The notes under the pieces were generated by a model. It had not been told where the DNA came from and ran no database searches. It was given only the letters and a program-made list of their open reading frames with translations. This document shows, piece after piece, positions 1 to 9,710 of a stretch of 64,000 nt of DNA. Numbering within the stretch: position 1 is the stretch's first letter; the number at the start of each line of letters is the position of its first letter. A program made the position numbers and the translations under genes. Source of the stretch: Chlamydia sp. BM-2023 (lineage in GTDB: Bacteria > Chlamydiota > Chlamydiia > Chlamydiales > Chlamydiaceae); the NCBI RefSeq assembly GCF_964023145.1, contig NZ_CAXIED010000001.1:868001-932000 (forward strand), written 5' to 3'.

Positions 1-751
<751 letters not shown>

Positions 752-772
752 CTAATCTCTAGGGGTTTAATT

Positions 773-1333
773 TTACTTTTCTACTTCTTTCCCTTGGGAT
801 GAGGGAGATTTTGCTACTTTGACTTTTGCCACGCGGATTGGGCGTTCGCCAATTTTATATCCTTTCGCAAATTCTTCCACGATAGTTCCTTCGGGGATTG
901 TTGATGTTTCTTCTGTTTCTACTGCTTCGTGTAAAAATGGATTAAATTTCTGTCCTACTGAGGAGTACTCAACAATACCCTTCTCTTCGAAAACTTGTTT
1001 AAATTGCTGTAGGATCATATTGAATCCTAGTGCCCAATTTTTTACTTCGTCTGACATTTGTGATGCAAATTCTAAAGCTTTTTCCATGCTTTCAATAGGA
1101 ACTAAGAAGTCTAACAAGGCATTTTCAACAGCGTACTGCATCATTTCTTGACGTTCTTTTTGCATACGCTTACGGGAATTTTCTGATTCCGCAAGGACCA
1201 TTAAGTATTTATCGTTTTTTTCTTTTAGCTCAGCCTTTAGTGTCGCTATTTCTTGTTGGAGGTCTTGAATCTCATTTTCGGTTGAGGGAGTTGATGGATT
1301 TTGCTCCTCATTGTCGTTTGAGCTGTCTGTCAT
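773..1333 (-). CDS. grpE: Nucleotide exchange factor GrpE
   Basis: A 186-residue GrpE, the cytoplasmic factor that releases ADP from DnaK. The first ~20 residues are polar and acidic, residues ~20-75 form a long charged helix (dimer coiled coil, with [20 protein letters not shown]), and the C-terminal half carries the GrpE signature region [12 protein letters not shown] followed by the beta domain that ends [17 protein letters not shown]. Its ATG overlaps the hrcA stop by 4 bp (ATGA), so the two are probably translationally coupled. Length and neighbours are typical for the chlamydial dnaK operon. Confidence 0.96.
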   Translation of the reverse strand: MTDSSNDNEEQNPSTPSTENEIQDLQQEIATLKAELKEKNDKYLMVLAESENSRKRMQKERQEMMQYAVENALLDFLVPIESMEKALEFASQMSDEVKNWALGFNMILQQFKQVFEEKGIVEYSSVGQKFNPFLHEAVETEETSTIPEGTIVEEFAKGYKIGERPIRVAKVKVAKSPSSQGKEVEK

Positions 1334-2490
1334 GCCGTCTCCTTAGGGGGTAACAATTTTATAGAAGAGTATCTTGCCAATAGCGTGGGTTCATTAGAGA
1401 GTTTGGGATCGGAGGGACAAGGTCTTCTGAAGGATAATTTAAATTTATAAAAGCTTTGCGTTAGACTTGCTTTAATCTTGTCTGCAAATACTGTTAGGGT
1501 TTTATAAATCTCTTTGTAAGGGAGATTTATAGGACCGAGCACGCCAAAGGCTCCTAGTGGCGTGCGATTCATGTAATAAGGAGTAGTGATGACTGTACAT
1601 TGGGGATTAGGGGTTCCGAAAATGTCAGCAAGTTCGTTTCCTATGAATGCTGTAGGTCGATCTCTGTGCATGCCGATATCGAGTAGTTTGCACATATGAC
1701 GACGGTTTTCAAAAAATGACAATCCCAAGGCGAGCATATCCGGCTCTTTAAAAGACTCGTATCTTAATAGCTTAGACAAGCCTGTTTGATACAAATCTTC
1801 CTCACTGAAGTTGCAATAACGTGTTAGGTAACGAACGACTACTTCGTTATATAGGGTCATTCCCAGGTCTTCTTCTTTTTTTGAGATAGCCTCTGTGGGA
1901 GGTTGTTTGCGAATATGATTTTGCAGGAACGTTTCAATACGCTTCAAGGAAGCGGGATTTGATGTTTCTGGCAACCATAGGGTGTCTGTAAATATCTGAC
2001 CGAATTCTGTAGAGAGGATAACGACGATACGTTGTTCATCTACCAAGGAAAGTTGGATGTTGGTTACAGCATCGTTTTCAAATCTTGGTGAGGAAAAGCA
2101 GGTAGGCAATTGGAGAGCTTCTCCCAATAGCTCCGATGCTTTTTGTAGATCTTTAACAATGTTCTGGCTTTCTTCTGGTAGTTGGCTTAACAAATGCATC
2201 GTAGCATCAGGAAGCTCCTCTTCGAAGCTCTCCGCACAATGATCTACATAATAACGATATGCGAGATCTGTGGGAATTCTTCCCCCAGAGACATGATTTT
2301 TCTTTAGAAATCCTTTGGCTTCTAACTCTGAAAAATAATTTCTAATTGTGGCGGTGCTCAGATTCGAACTCTCGTACTCTTTCAAAGTTTTTGATCCAAC
2401 GGGCTGTCCTGTTTTTAGGTACAACTCTGTTGTTGTTAAGAGTATGTAAAGGATCTTAGACTCGCGTTTTGATATCCATGACCTGGACAT
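1330..2490 (-). CDS. hrcA: Heat-inducible transcription repressor HrcA
   Basis: A 386-residue HrcA, the repressor that binds CIRCE inverted repeats. The N-terminus has a winged-helix DNA-binding region (residues ~1-75, with the recognition segment [18 protein letters not shown]), followed by a GAF-like middle region and the usual C-terminal region ([17 protein letters not shown]). It is about 35-40 residues longer than most HrcA proteins because of a basic C-terminal tail ([15 protein letters not shown]...). A C-terminal tail that tempers repressor activity has been described for chlamydial HrcA; that it acts so here is inference. It is the first gene of the operon, directly downstream of a strong promoter and CIRCE, so it should autoregulate. 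Confidence 0.96.
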   Translation of the reverse strand: MSRSWISKRESKILYILLTTTELYLKTGQPVGSKTLKEYESSNLSTATIRNYFSELEAKGFLKKNHVSGGRIPTDLAYRYYVDHCAESFEEELPDATMHLLSQLPEESQNIVKDLQKASELLGEALQLPTCFSSPRFENDAVTNIQLSLVDEQRIVVILSTEFGQIFTDTLWLPETSNPASLKRIETFLQNHIRKQPPTEAISKKEEDLGMTLYNEVVVRYLTRYCNFSEEDLYQTGLSKLLRYESFKEPDMLALGLSFFENRRHMCKLLDIGMHRDRPTAFIGNELADIFGTPNPQCTVITTPYYMNRTPLGAFGVLGPINLPYKEIYKTLTVFADKIKASLTQSFYKFKLSFRRPCPSDPKLSNEPTLLARYSSIKLLPPKETA

Positions 2491-2543
2491 GTCAGCTTTC
2501 CAATATAAGTAATCTATTCTTCGATGATTATTAACTGCTGATT

Positions 2544-2572
2544 ATTATAGGAAAACAGTCTCCTGAGGTCAA
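2544..2572 (-). promoter_or_regulatory. Sigma-66-type promoter of hrcA-grpE-dnaK
   Basis: On the minus strand a -35 box TTGACC (2567-2572) and a consensus -10 box TATAAT (2544-2549) are separated by 17 bp. This is a near-ideal major-sigma promoter, pointing at hrcA, with a leader of about 45 nt. Confidence 0.85.
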
Positions 2573-2578
2573 GGTTAT

Positions 2579-2605
2579 TTAGCACTCTTAAGCGAAGAAT
2601 GCTAA
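2579..2605. promoter_or_regulatory. CIRCE operator (HrcA binding site)
   Basis: The inverted repeat TTAGCACTC-N9-GAATGCTAA lies at 2579-2587 and 2597-2605. It matches the CIRCE consensus TTAGCACTC-N9-GAGTGCTAA except for one base (GAA for GAG) in the second arm. It sits immediately upstream of the -35 box of the hrcA promoter, between hrcA and the stop codon of proS. Confidence 0.93.
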
Positions 2606-2612
2606 TTGCTCC

Positions 2613-4346
2613 TTAGAAAATAGGAGAGTGAGGGCCTCGTTTGGGGAAGTGATTCTCGCACCACTTTAAAAAATCTTTTGGCTCTACGGAGAACTTTTCT
2701 TTGGATCGGGACTCTATTTCTAGGACCCCGGAGTTATGAAAAGTTTTTCCTAGAATCAGTTTATATGGAATGCCTATAAGATCGCTATCTTTTAATTTAA
2801 ACCCAAGTCTTTCATTGCGATCATCTAGCAAAGGGGCAAATCCATATTCGTTGAGCTCCTTGTAGAGTTTTTCTGCGATTTCTTCGGATGGGGTGTCACC
2901 ACCGTTATATAGGATAGCAATGTCAAAAGGAGCGATTTCCTGGGGCCAAACAATACCACGATCATCAGCGAGCTGTTCTATACAGGCGGCTAGGGTTCTT
3001 CCGATTCCGATTCCGTAAGTTCCCATCCAGCATATTTGTTTTTCACCTTGCTCATCTTGAAATCCTACTTCGAAGCATTCTGTGTAGCGAGTGCCAAGAT
3101 TGAAAATGTGAGCAACTTCTACACCTTCGAAGATTTCATAGGGGGCATTGCCATTTGCCGGACAGGAATCTCCTGCTTCTGCGAGGAGGAAATCTGCATA
3201 TTCCGGACGGGGAATATCACGGTCCCAGTTTACATTTTTATAATGTTTATCTTTAGTGTTTCCTGCACATACGAAATTTGTCATGCATCGTGTGGTTTCA
3301 TCAGCATAGAATTCGATAGGGCAGTTTAAAGGACCTATAAAACCTTTTTCTGTTCCTAAATGTTTTAGGATGTCTTCATCGGATGCAAGCGAGCATTCAT
3401 CAGCGTTGAGTTTTGATCTGACTTTTGTCAGGTTAATTTGTCGATCTGCGCGAATGCCTATAGCGGCGAACTTATCTTTTTCCCCATAGGAAAGCTTAAC
3501 AACGAGAGTTTTAACAATTTTATGTTGGGGGAGGGAGAAAAAGTCTGCAAGATGTTCAATAGTTCTTACGTCAGGAGTCGCTACTTCTTCTATAGGAAGG
3601 TGTTCTTTATCGTAGGTATATTGTGGGGGCTGCGCAACAGCAGCTTCAATATTTGCTCCGTAATCACCACTTACACAAATGGTATCTTCGCCTAAAGAAC
3701 AGAGCACATGAAACTCTTCGGATTTTCCCTTGCCGATTTTCCCTCCATCGGCTTCTACAATCACATACTTAATACCTAATCTATCAAAGATATTTTGATA
3801 GGCTTGTCTAAGCTTGGCGTATTGCTCATTCATTTGCTCTGGAGAATCTGAGAAGGTGTAACTATCTTCCATGAGGAATTCTCTGGCGCGCATCAAACCA
3901 AATCTTGGGCGAATTTCATCACGGAATTTCGTTGCTATTTGATACAGGTGAATAGGAAGTTGTTTTCTTCCTGATAACCATTGGGAAACAAACATAGAAA
4001 CAACTTCTTCGTGAGTAGGAGCCAGACACATTTCTTTATCTTCTCTATCCGTTAGGGTGTAGAGAAGCCCCTCAGAACGAAAAGCTTCCCAACGTCCTGT
4101 CTGTTGCCACAATTCCGCAGGATGAAGAATAGGAAGCACGAGTTCTTGTCCACCTATGGCATTAAGTTCTTCTCGAATGATCTCCATCATTTTACGAGCA
4201 ACACGCCAAAATAACGGCGTGTAGGTGTAAATGCCCTTAGCTGTTTTAAAAATGTAGCCAGCTTTCTCTAGAAGCTCATATGACAGTACAGCTGCTTCCT
4301 TATTGGCATTTTTAGAAGTTTTGTAAAAAAGCAGAGAAGTTCTCAT
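2613..4346 (-). CDS. proS: Prolyl-tRNA synthetase
   Basis: A 577-residue bacterial-type ProRS that charges tRNA-Pro. Class II motif 2 is visible near residues 140-170 ([19 protein letters not shown]), an inserted editing (YbaK-like) domain around residues 225-385 ([19 protein letters not shown]), motif 3 as [17 protein letters not shown] near 445, and a C-terminal anticodon-binding domain. The order matches prokaryotic-type ProRS and the length is normal. It lies upstream of hrcA on the same strand; the heat-shock promoter and CIRCE fall just after its stop codon, so the two units are probably separately controlled. Confidence 0.96.
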   Translation of the reverse strand: MRTSLLFYKTSKNANKEAAVLSYELLEKAGYIFKTAKGIYTYTPLFWRVARKMMEIIREELNAIGGQELVLPILHPAELWQQTGRWEAFRSEGLLYTLTDREDKEMCLAPTHEEVVSMFVSQWLSGRKQLPIHLYQIATKFRDEIRPRFGLMRAREFLMEDSYTFSDSPEQMNEQYAKLRQAYQNIFDRLGIKYVIVEADGGKIGKGKSEEFHVLCSLGEDTICVSGDYGANIEAAVAQPPQYTYDKEHLPIEEVATPDVRTIEHLADFFSLPQHKIVKTLVVKLSYGEKDKFAAIGIRADRQINLTKVRSKLNADECSLASDEDILKHLGTEKGFIGPLNCPIEFYADETTRCMTNFVCAGNTKDKHYKNVNWDRDIPRPEYADFLLAEAGDSCPANGNAPYEIFEGVEVAHIFNLGTRYTECFEVGFQDEQGEKQICWMGTYGIGIGRTLAACIEQLADDRGIVWPQEIAPFDIAILYNGGDTPSEEIAEKLYKELNEYGFAPLLDDRNERLGFKLKDSDLIGIPYKLILGKTFHNSGVLEIESRSKEKFSVEPKDFLKWCENHFPKRGPHSPIF

Positions 4347-4570
4347 AGGGCGACAATCACAGATTTTTGATTTTTAACCGACAGATATCGAAATAGATGA
4401 CACGTCCTCTTGCAAGAGTGTAGATCCAATACGAATCGACCAATCTTAACACAGAGGCTTTTCTTGATCAATTGTTGCTGATAAATGAATTCGAGGTGCT
4501 TTTAGTTAAGATTATTTGCAATCCTCTTTTGTATTTAAAAGATAAATAGGAAATGAGCTAATAATTAAAC

Positions 4571-4577
4571 TAATTAA
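4571..4577 (+). promoter_or_regulatory. TAATTAA box upstream of the 4612 gene
   Basis: TAATTAA (preceded by C instead of T) ends 34 nt before the ATG at 4612 and is followed by a T-rich stretch. It is the imperfect member of a set of TTAATTAA boxes at nearly constant distance from putative effector start codons (see 5815, 7134, 12156, 35156). The function is inferred, not known. Confidence 0.4.
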
Positions 4578-4611
4578 AAGTATATTTTTTTATTTTTTAT
4601 TTAGGAATTCC

Positions 4612-5670
4612 ATGTCATCAGTAAGCGGAACTTCAGGGGGAGCGCCTAACCCAAACCCGATTCCAGGAAATAATCGTACGGATGGTGCTGGGGATAATCA
4701 GGACAACACGGGTGTTACCTCATCGGGAGAAAGAGTAGAGGTTACCTCTACGGGAGGAGTCAACCCCACTGATCCAGCGGGAAACCAAGCTGCAGCGGTT
4801 AGTGCAGTAGCTGCTCCTATATTAGATGCTGACAGTAGAGGGGCTTCGGCTTTACCTCCATCTTCTGATGCTGCTGCTGTTGTTGCAGGAGCTGTAGAAT
4901 CAGCCTCCGAGCCCTCTCAAGAGGTGTTGGCAGAAGAGCTGGACCTAACAGAAGCGGAAATACAGAATTTTGCCATGATGGTGGGTACCGGATTAAATGA
5001 ATTGGGGTCTGCGAAACTCAGTTACGTCATTGTAGGTGGGTATGGATCACTAGCCCCTCAGTTAAGTCCTGAAGAAGCTGCGGAGCGTCTTGCTTATGCA
5101 CGAGAACAGTATCAAGAAATACTAACTACATTGACGGATCTAGAAACAAAATCTACCCATTTAACATCCAAATTAGGAGACATGCATAAGAGTATGTCGG
5201 GATTGAGCATCGAAGCTTTCGAAAGAAAATTCGGAAAGAGAGCTCAGTCTATTATGGGGAGCTTAGAGTTTTTGGGGTTAGGGTTTGAAGGAGATGGATG
5301 GAAAATAGATCCCAGAGGGGCTATTCCTTTATTATCCAATCAGCTTAGAGAGTTTTCTGCTTCTGTAGCAAATCTGGAGCTTCCTGGAACAACAAGGGAA
5401 GAAGCCCCCGCTACTACGCCTGCAAGTGTAGAAGAAGCCCCTGCTACTACTACGCCTACAAGTGAAGTAATCTCTCGTTGGGACTCATTCCTTAATCGTA
5501 TGCGAACACTGCTTCATGAGATGGTAGAGCGGTTTCAAATTCTATACGACAGGCTGTTATTCTGCTTTTTCTGGATTATAAACAAGGTTCGCGATCTATT
5601 TGGTCGCTCTGATTCCGAAGGGGATTCGAATGAGGATCCGTTTGGTTATGGTGGGGATACGAGACTCTAG
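4612..5670 (+). CDS. Putative secreted/inclusion protein, first of three tandem paralogues, C-terminus DTRL
   Basis: A 352-residue protein of no family I recognise. Residues 1-~110 are low-complexity and rich in Gly, Asn, Ser, Ala and Pro (start MSSVSGTSGG); residues ~110-270 are predicted helical and conserved among the three paralogues (around LTSKLGDMHKSMSG and FGKRAQSIMGSLEFLGL); a short linker has a repeated EEAPATT; and residues ~305-328 form one hydrophobic segment (ILYDRLLFCFFWIINKVRD). A soluble acidic tail then ends GYGGDTRL. There is no classical signal peptide, which fits a type III secreted or inclusion-membrane protein (inference). The final DTRL is a class I PDZ-ligand motif. 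It stands alone with an AT-rich upstream region. Confidence 0.8.
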   Translation: MSSVSGTSGGAPNPNPIPGNNRTDGAGDNQDNTGVTSSGERVEVTSTGGVNPTDPAGNQAAAVSAVAAPILDADSRGASALPPSSDAAAVVAGAVESASEPSQEVLAEELDLTEAEIQNFAMMVGTGLNELGSAKLSYVIVGGYGSLAPQLSPEEAAERLAYAREQYQEILTTLTDLETKSTHLTSKLGDMHKSMSGLSIEAFERKFGKRAQSIMGSLEFLGLGFEGDGWKIDPRGAIPLLSNQLREFSASVANLELPGTTREEAPATTPASVEEAPATTTPTSEVISRWDSFLNRMRTLLHEMVERFQILYDRLLFCFFWIINKVRDLFGRSDSEGDSNEDPFGYGGDTRL

Positions 5671-5814
5671 TGTGTTTTCGTTAAAATCCTTAAGAGCTGC
5701 TGTGTCTTTGTTCGGAGCGTTGCAAATTGTTGTGGTTGCGTCTCTGTATTGTTAGGGTTATTTAGAAGTCGTTTGCAGTTGGTCTTAATTATAAATTCTT
5801 AATTAGTTGTTAAT

Positions 5815-5822
5815 TTAATTAA
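5815..5822 (+). promoter_or_regulatory. TTAATTAA box upstream of the 5854 gene
   Basis: A perfect TTAATTAA palindrome, 31 nt before the ATG at 5854, followed by a T-rich spacer. It is shared in sequence and distance with boxes at 7134, 12156 and 35156. Confidence 0.5.
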
Positions 5823-5853
5823 GAGTGTTTTTTCATTTTTGTTTGGTAGCTCT

Positions 5854-6879
5854 ATGTCGTCAGTAAGCGGAAGTTCAGGAGTGGGACCTAGTCCGAAGCC
5901 AATTCCGGATAACAGTAATCATGGGGATGGTGTTGCGGGTAATCAAGCGGGAAACTCTGGAACTACCGAATTGGGAGCAAGAGTTGAGGTTGGTTCTTTA
6001 GGGGGTATTTCTCCTTCTGATTCAGTAGGAAATCAGGCTGTATTAGTTGATGCAGCGGTTGCTCCTCAATTAGATGCTGGAGTTTCGGTTGTACCCGCAT
6101 CTCCTGACACTACTGCAGGAGCCGCAGCAATTGCTTTGGAAGCAGTAGCTGCTGCTGCAAAACCCTCTGTAGAGACTTTGGGTCAAGAAATGACTTTGAC
6201 AGCAGAGAATGTTACTGCTTTAGTTGCGAGTGTTCTTGATGCGACGATGATGCTTGATTCTTATAAAATTCGTGTTAGTGATGCTAAAGTTGCAGACGAG
6301 ACATCCCCACCGCGTACTCGCGAGGAAGTCTATATCCGCGCTCAAGAGTTGGAAACACTTCGTCAACAGCTGACAGTTGGATTAGAAGGCTTATCAGAAA
6401 AATCTGCCTATTTAACTTCTCAACTTGCGGATTTGCATAAACAGGTTTTGGGTAAACGTAAGGAAGAATTAGCAGATATATTTGGCGAAAGTGTTAATAA
6501 CGTTGTTTGGTCTTTATCTTCTATGGGATTGGATTATACAAATGAAGAATGGAGAATCAACGGGCAGGGATCTATTCCTGTATTTGCTAATAAACTTAAT
6601 GAGTTTACCAGCAGTCTAAAGAGCATTCATATTCCTTCCATATCAGACCTTGATAATGCCTCTGCACCAGACGCGGAAGTCTCTTGTTGCGAAGCGCTCC
6701 TTAATCGTATTCAAAGTTTTTTCGATACGTTAGCTTGGCGGTTTCAAACTTTATACAACAGGGTACTGTATTGCCTTTTCTGGGTTATAAAAAGAGTTCG
6801 TGATGGTTTTCGCTCTTCGGACTCGGAAATAGGGACTGGGGACGACCCCCATGGTTATGGTGGGGATACCAGGCTATAG
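5854..6879 (+). CDS. Putative secreted/inclusion protein, second tandem paralogue, C-terminus DTRL
   Basis: A 341-residue paralogue of the 4612 gene. I chose the ATG at 5854 rather than the in-frame TTG at 5839 because MSSVSGSSG then aligns with the other two N-termini. The architecture is the same: a Gly/Ala/Pro-rich N-terminus, a helical middle region (around LTSQLADLHKQVLG and NNVVWSLSSMGLDY), a hydrophobic segment at ~293-315 (FQTLYNRVLYCLFWVIKRVRD) and an acidic tail ending GYGGDTRL. The last residues match the first paralogue in amino acids but use different codons (ACC AGG CTA against ACG AGA CTC), which argues for selection on the protein. Role unknown; export by type III secretion is inference. 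Confidence 0.8.
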   Translation: MSSVSGSSGVGPSPKPIPDNSNHGDGVAGNQAGNSGTTELGARVEVGSLGGISPSDSVGNQAVLVDAAVAPQLDAGVSVVPASPDTTAGAAAIALEAVAAAAKPSVETLGQEMTLTAENVTALVASVLDATMMLDSYKIRVSDAKVADETSPPRTREEVYIRAQELETLRQQLTVGLEGLSEKSAYLTSQLADLHKQVLGKRKEELADIFGESVNNVVWSLSSMGLDYTNEEWRINGQGSIPVFANKLNEFTSSLKSIHIPSISDLDNASAPDAEVSCCEALLNRIQSFFDTLAWRFQTLYNRVLYCLFWVIKRVRDGFRSSDSEIGTGDDPHGYGGDTRL

Positions 6880-7133
6880 CTTATTTTGTTTATATCTTTA
6901 CGAGCCAGTGTCTTTACCTACTCAGGGGGCTTTTTTGGATTTCAGATCTTTATTTTTATAGTTTTTCAAAGCAGGCTTTGCTCGTAAGCTCCTGATTATC
7001 AATTTCATTTGGGATATTTAGTCCTATCCACTCTGTTTATAACTCCTTGGTTTGCATTAACTAGTTTATGTAAATATCATTCTATTATTTTTAGTTTGCT
7101 TAATTATAAAATTGTTATGAGTTATAAATAGAG

Positions 7134-7141
7134 TTAATTAA
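7134..7141 (+). promoter_or_regulatory. TTAATTAA box upstream of the 7176 gene
   Basis: A perfect TTAATTAA, 34 nt before the ATG at 7176, followed by AAGAATATTTTTTTATT. It is a member of the set of boxes in front of putative effector genes. Confidence 0.5.
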
Positions 7142-7175
7142 GAAGAATATTTTTTTATTTTTATTTGGTAATACT

Positions 7176-8393
7176 ATGTCATCTATAAGCGGAAGTTCAG
7201 GACAGATCCCCAATCCTAATCCGATTCCGGAAGATCATAACCGTACGGATAATGTTGAAGAGCGCGAGGAAAATCCCGAGCAGCAGGAGCAAAGCGCTGG
7301 TGTTACTGAAACAGGATTAAGTGTTGAGGTTTCTTCAATAGGAGATGTGGCTCCTGTTACTCCTTTAGAAAATCAAGCTGTGCTGGTTGAAGGAGCTGTT
7401 GCTGGTATATTAGATACTGGCAAAGCTGGGTCTGCTTCAGCTTTACCTCCGAATCCCGATGCTGTTGCGGAAGCTGCAGAAATGCTTTCTGAGGCCACAG
7501 CTAGAACTCAGGAGCCAGAAGATGCTAAGGTGGAAGAGGATTTGGATGTCGTAGAGGAGGACATTAAGAATTTAAGCTCTTTACTAATGGATGCAGGAAG
7601 CACATTCAAAGAAATTAAAGATCGGGGTCAAGCTGCTAAATCAGAAGAATCTGCGGTACAGCAACAAGGTCGAGAGGGAGCAGCGGCGCGTCTTGCAAAT
7701 CTACGCCGACTCCATGTACAGCTAAAGGAAAACACTCAGAATTTATCTGGTAAAATACAATTTTTAAATGCTCAGCTTTCGAATATACGTAAGTCTCTTT
7801 CAGGAAAAACCCGTGAAGAACTTGAGAGTGTGTTTGGTGAGCGCGCTGAAGGAATATTAGGGACGTTAGATCTCTTAGGTTTACGCTATGAGGGAGATGG
7901 TGAGTGGAGAATCCAGGGTTCGGGATCTATTCCTATGCTCTCGAGTCAATTTAATGAGTTTTCTGCTCGTGTAGCAAACATTCAGATTCCTGGAGAAGAC
8001 TCTGCTTCCGAAGAAGATTTATCTTGTTGCCAAACTCTTATTAGTCGTGTGCGAGGCTTTTTCAATACGCTAGTTGGGCTGTTTAATGCTTTATATGACA
8101 GGGCACTTTATTGCTTTTTCTGGCTGATTACAAAAATTCGAAATAGGCTTCTTCCGTCTCACCCTGCTGATAGTGATGCTGAAGTATCTCCGAATTTTGT
8201 GAATCCTTTTGCTTCTCCAACAAATCAGACTCAGGAGCGTTCTTCTTCATCTTCTGTAAGGTCTGCAGTATCGGGAAGACAAGATATTGGTGATGATGAC
8301 GCGATTCGTCGTCCAGATCCTAGCTCTTTAGAAGTTGCCAACCCGACGGATCAAGATGAAGGGGATGATGGAGAAGAGGTTACAAGATTGTAA
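7176..8393 (+). CDS. Putative secreted/inclusion protein, third tandem paralogue, C-terminus VTRL
   Basis: A 405-residue paralogue of the two preceding genes, starting MSSISGSSG. The N-terminal ~110 residues are acidic and low-complexity. The helical middle keeps the family blocks (LNAQLSNIRKSLSG, FGERAEGILGTLDLLGL), and the hydrophobic segment lies at ~298-322 (LYDRALYCFFWLITKIRN). It differs by a longer Ser/Asp-rich tail of ~75 residues after the hydrophobic segment, ending EEVTRL. The GYGGD block of the others is lost, yet the terminal T-R-L survives, again with different codons (ACA AGA TTG). No signal peptide is seen. Probably exported; function unknown. Confidence 0.8.
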   Translation: MSSISGSSGQIPNPNPIPEDHNRTDNVEEREENPEQQEQSAGVTETGLSVEVSSIGDVAPVTPLENQAVLVEGAVAGILDTGKAGSASALPPNPDAVAEAAEMLSEATARTQEPEDAKVEEDLDVVEEDIKNLSSLLMDAGSTFKEIKDRGQAAKSEESAVQQQGREGAAARLANLRRLHVQLKENTQNLSGKIQFLNAQLSNIRKSLSGKTREELESVFGERAEGILGTLDLLGLRYEGDGEWRIQGSGSIPMLSSQFNEFSARVANIQIPGEDSASEEDLSCCQTLISRVRGFFNTLVGLFNALYDRALYCFFWLITKIRNRLLPSHPADSDAEVSPNFVNPFASPTNQTQERSSSSSVRSAVSGRQDIGDDDAIRRPDPSSLEVANPTDQDEGDDGEEVTRL

Positions 8394-8495
8394 CTAGCTT
8401 AGATAAGATCCTCAGAAGCGTTTGCGTGTTGTTTTTTTTGAAATTCTCTAGTATGTTCACTCGTGTTACTATAGATAGTTTAGGACATCTTTTTT

Positions 8496-9434
8496 ATGAA
8501 TATCAAAAGAAAACGCTTGTCAATAGCCTATTTAGGGATGTTGTTTGTGTTAGTGACAGGATGCTGTCCTTTTGCAGAAAAAACTTCTTGTTCTCCTAAA
8601 AAGTATCTTCCTGTTGTAAGCCATCTTCTTGAGCTTTGTGATTTACAAGAGGTTGAAACTCCAGAAGAATTAGTCAAGGAAACCGCACCTTTGTTGTTAA
8701 CTCGAGAACAACGTATGGCTGCTGAATTTGGTTCTTTATCAGTAAAGGATGACCACGCTTTTTACAATGACCTTTCGCTATTGCGTATGACGCAAGCGGT
8801 GCCTGCGTATGCAGCTACCTATGATAGCGTTGTTATTTTAGGTGGTACACTACCTACAATGCGTCAGCGTTTAGACTTCGCTATTCGGGAATGGCAGCGC
8901 GGTGTACGTTTCCAAAAGATTATTTTTCTTTCAGGAAGACGAGAGCGCTACGCTAAACTTGAAAATTCTGATCAGTTTTATGATTTGCGTTACAACCCTT
9001 TTCCTGTAGAGGAAGGTTGGAACCCCACGGAGCATAAGCTTCCCTCTTCAGAAGATGAAATCGCTAGATTTATTTGGACTCAGATGGCTGTTCCTCCATC
9101 TTGGAAAGATGCTTCAGGAGGTATGGAGGTAGTGTTTTTAGTTGCTGAGCCTAGTGAAGGTCAGAAATACGGAACACGTCATGATACCTTAAAAATTTTC
9201 CGTGCGTATCATGGAAATACTTCAGGGCGGATTTTATTTGTTACTAGCCAACCGTTTGTTCATTTAGATCGTTCGCGTATTTCTAAATATTTTGATAAAG
9301 ATAATTGTGATGTTTCCGGACCAGGATTTGGACAGGCTATTTTAAAACATAGCTGGGCGCCTGGTGTTTGCTTGCATGCTTTAGCAGCATGGGTACAGGA
9401 AACAAATGGCTGCCTCTCGATATCTCAGGAGTAA
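8496..9434 (+). CDS. Putative lipoprotein with DUF218/YdcF-like segment
   Basis: A 312-residue protein starting with a basic N-terminus, a hydrophobic stretch and a lipobox LVTGC, so Cys23 is the likely lipidated residue and the protein should be anchored in the periplasm-facing membrane. The middle (SVVILGGTLPTMRQRLDFA, residues ~107-125, and KIIFLSGRRERY) resembles the core of DUF218/YdcF-type proteins; this is a weak resemblance seen by eye. It lies directly upstream of the DUF167 gene and probably shares its transcript. It is conserved-looking and not truncated. The specific role is unknown. Confidence 0.75.
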   Translation: MNIKRKRLSIAYLGMLFVLVTGCCPFAEKTSCSPKKYLPVVSHLLELCDLQEVETPEELVKETAPLLLTREQRMAAEFGSLSVKDDHAFYNDLSLLRMTQAVPAYAATYDSVVILGGTLPTMRQRLDFAIREWQRGVRFQKIIFLSGRRERYAKLENSDQFYDLRYNPFPVEEGWNPTEHKLPSSEDEIARFIWTQMAVPPSWKDASGGMEVVFLVAEPSEGQKYGTRHDTLKIFRAYHGNTSGRILFVTSQPFVHLDRSRISKYFDKDNCDVSGPGFGQAILKHSWAPGVCLHALAAWVQETNGCLSISQE

Positions 9435-9437
9435 TCC

Positions 9438-9710
9438 TTGAATGAAGAGTATTGGATTTTAGAGGTGAAAGTCACCCCAAAATCTAAAGAAAATAAAATC
9501 GTGGGGTTTGAAGGTGAGACGTTAAAAATACGTGTTACCGAAGCCCCAGAAAAAGGAAAGGCTAACGAAGCAGTTATTGCTTTGTTAGCCAAAGCTTTGT
9601 CTCTCCCAAAACGTGATGTCACGTTAATTTCTGGAGAAACCTCAAGAAAAAAAAGAATCTTACTTCCCAAATCTACGGAAACTGCAGTAGCAAAATGGCG
9701 TGAGGATTAG
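9438..9710 (+). CDS. DUF167/YggU family protein
   Basis: A 90-residue protein that matches the small DUF167 (YggU) family: WILEVKVTPKSKENKIVG at the N-terminus and the hallmark APEKGKANEAVIALLAKAL, followed by VTLISGETSRKKRILL. The only sensible start is TTG at 9438, with AGGAG at 9427-9431 giving a good ribosome-site spacing; the gene begins 3 bp after the previous stop. The molecular function of DUF167 proteins is not settled. Its stop codon overlaps that of the convergent gene at 9707. Confidence 0.88.
   Translation: MNEEYWILEVKVTPKSKENKIVGFEGETLKIRVTEAPEKGKANEAVIALLAKALSLPKRDVTLISGETSRKKRILLPKSTETAVAKWRED

Noticed and set aside
5839-5853. In-frame TTG start giving five extra residues for the second tandem paralogue
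   Set aside because: The two sister proteins begin MSS[VI]SG at their ATG, which aligns with the ATG at 5854.
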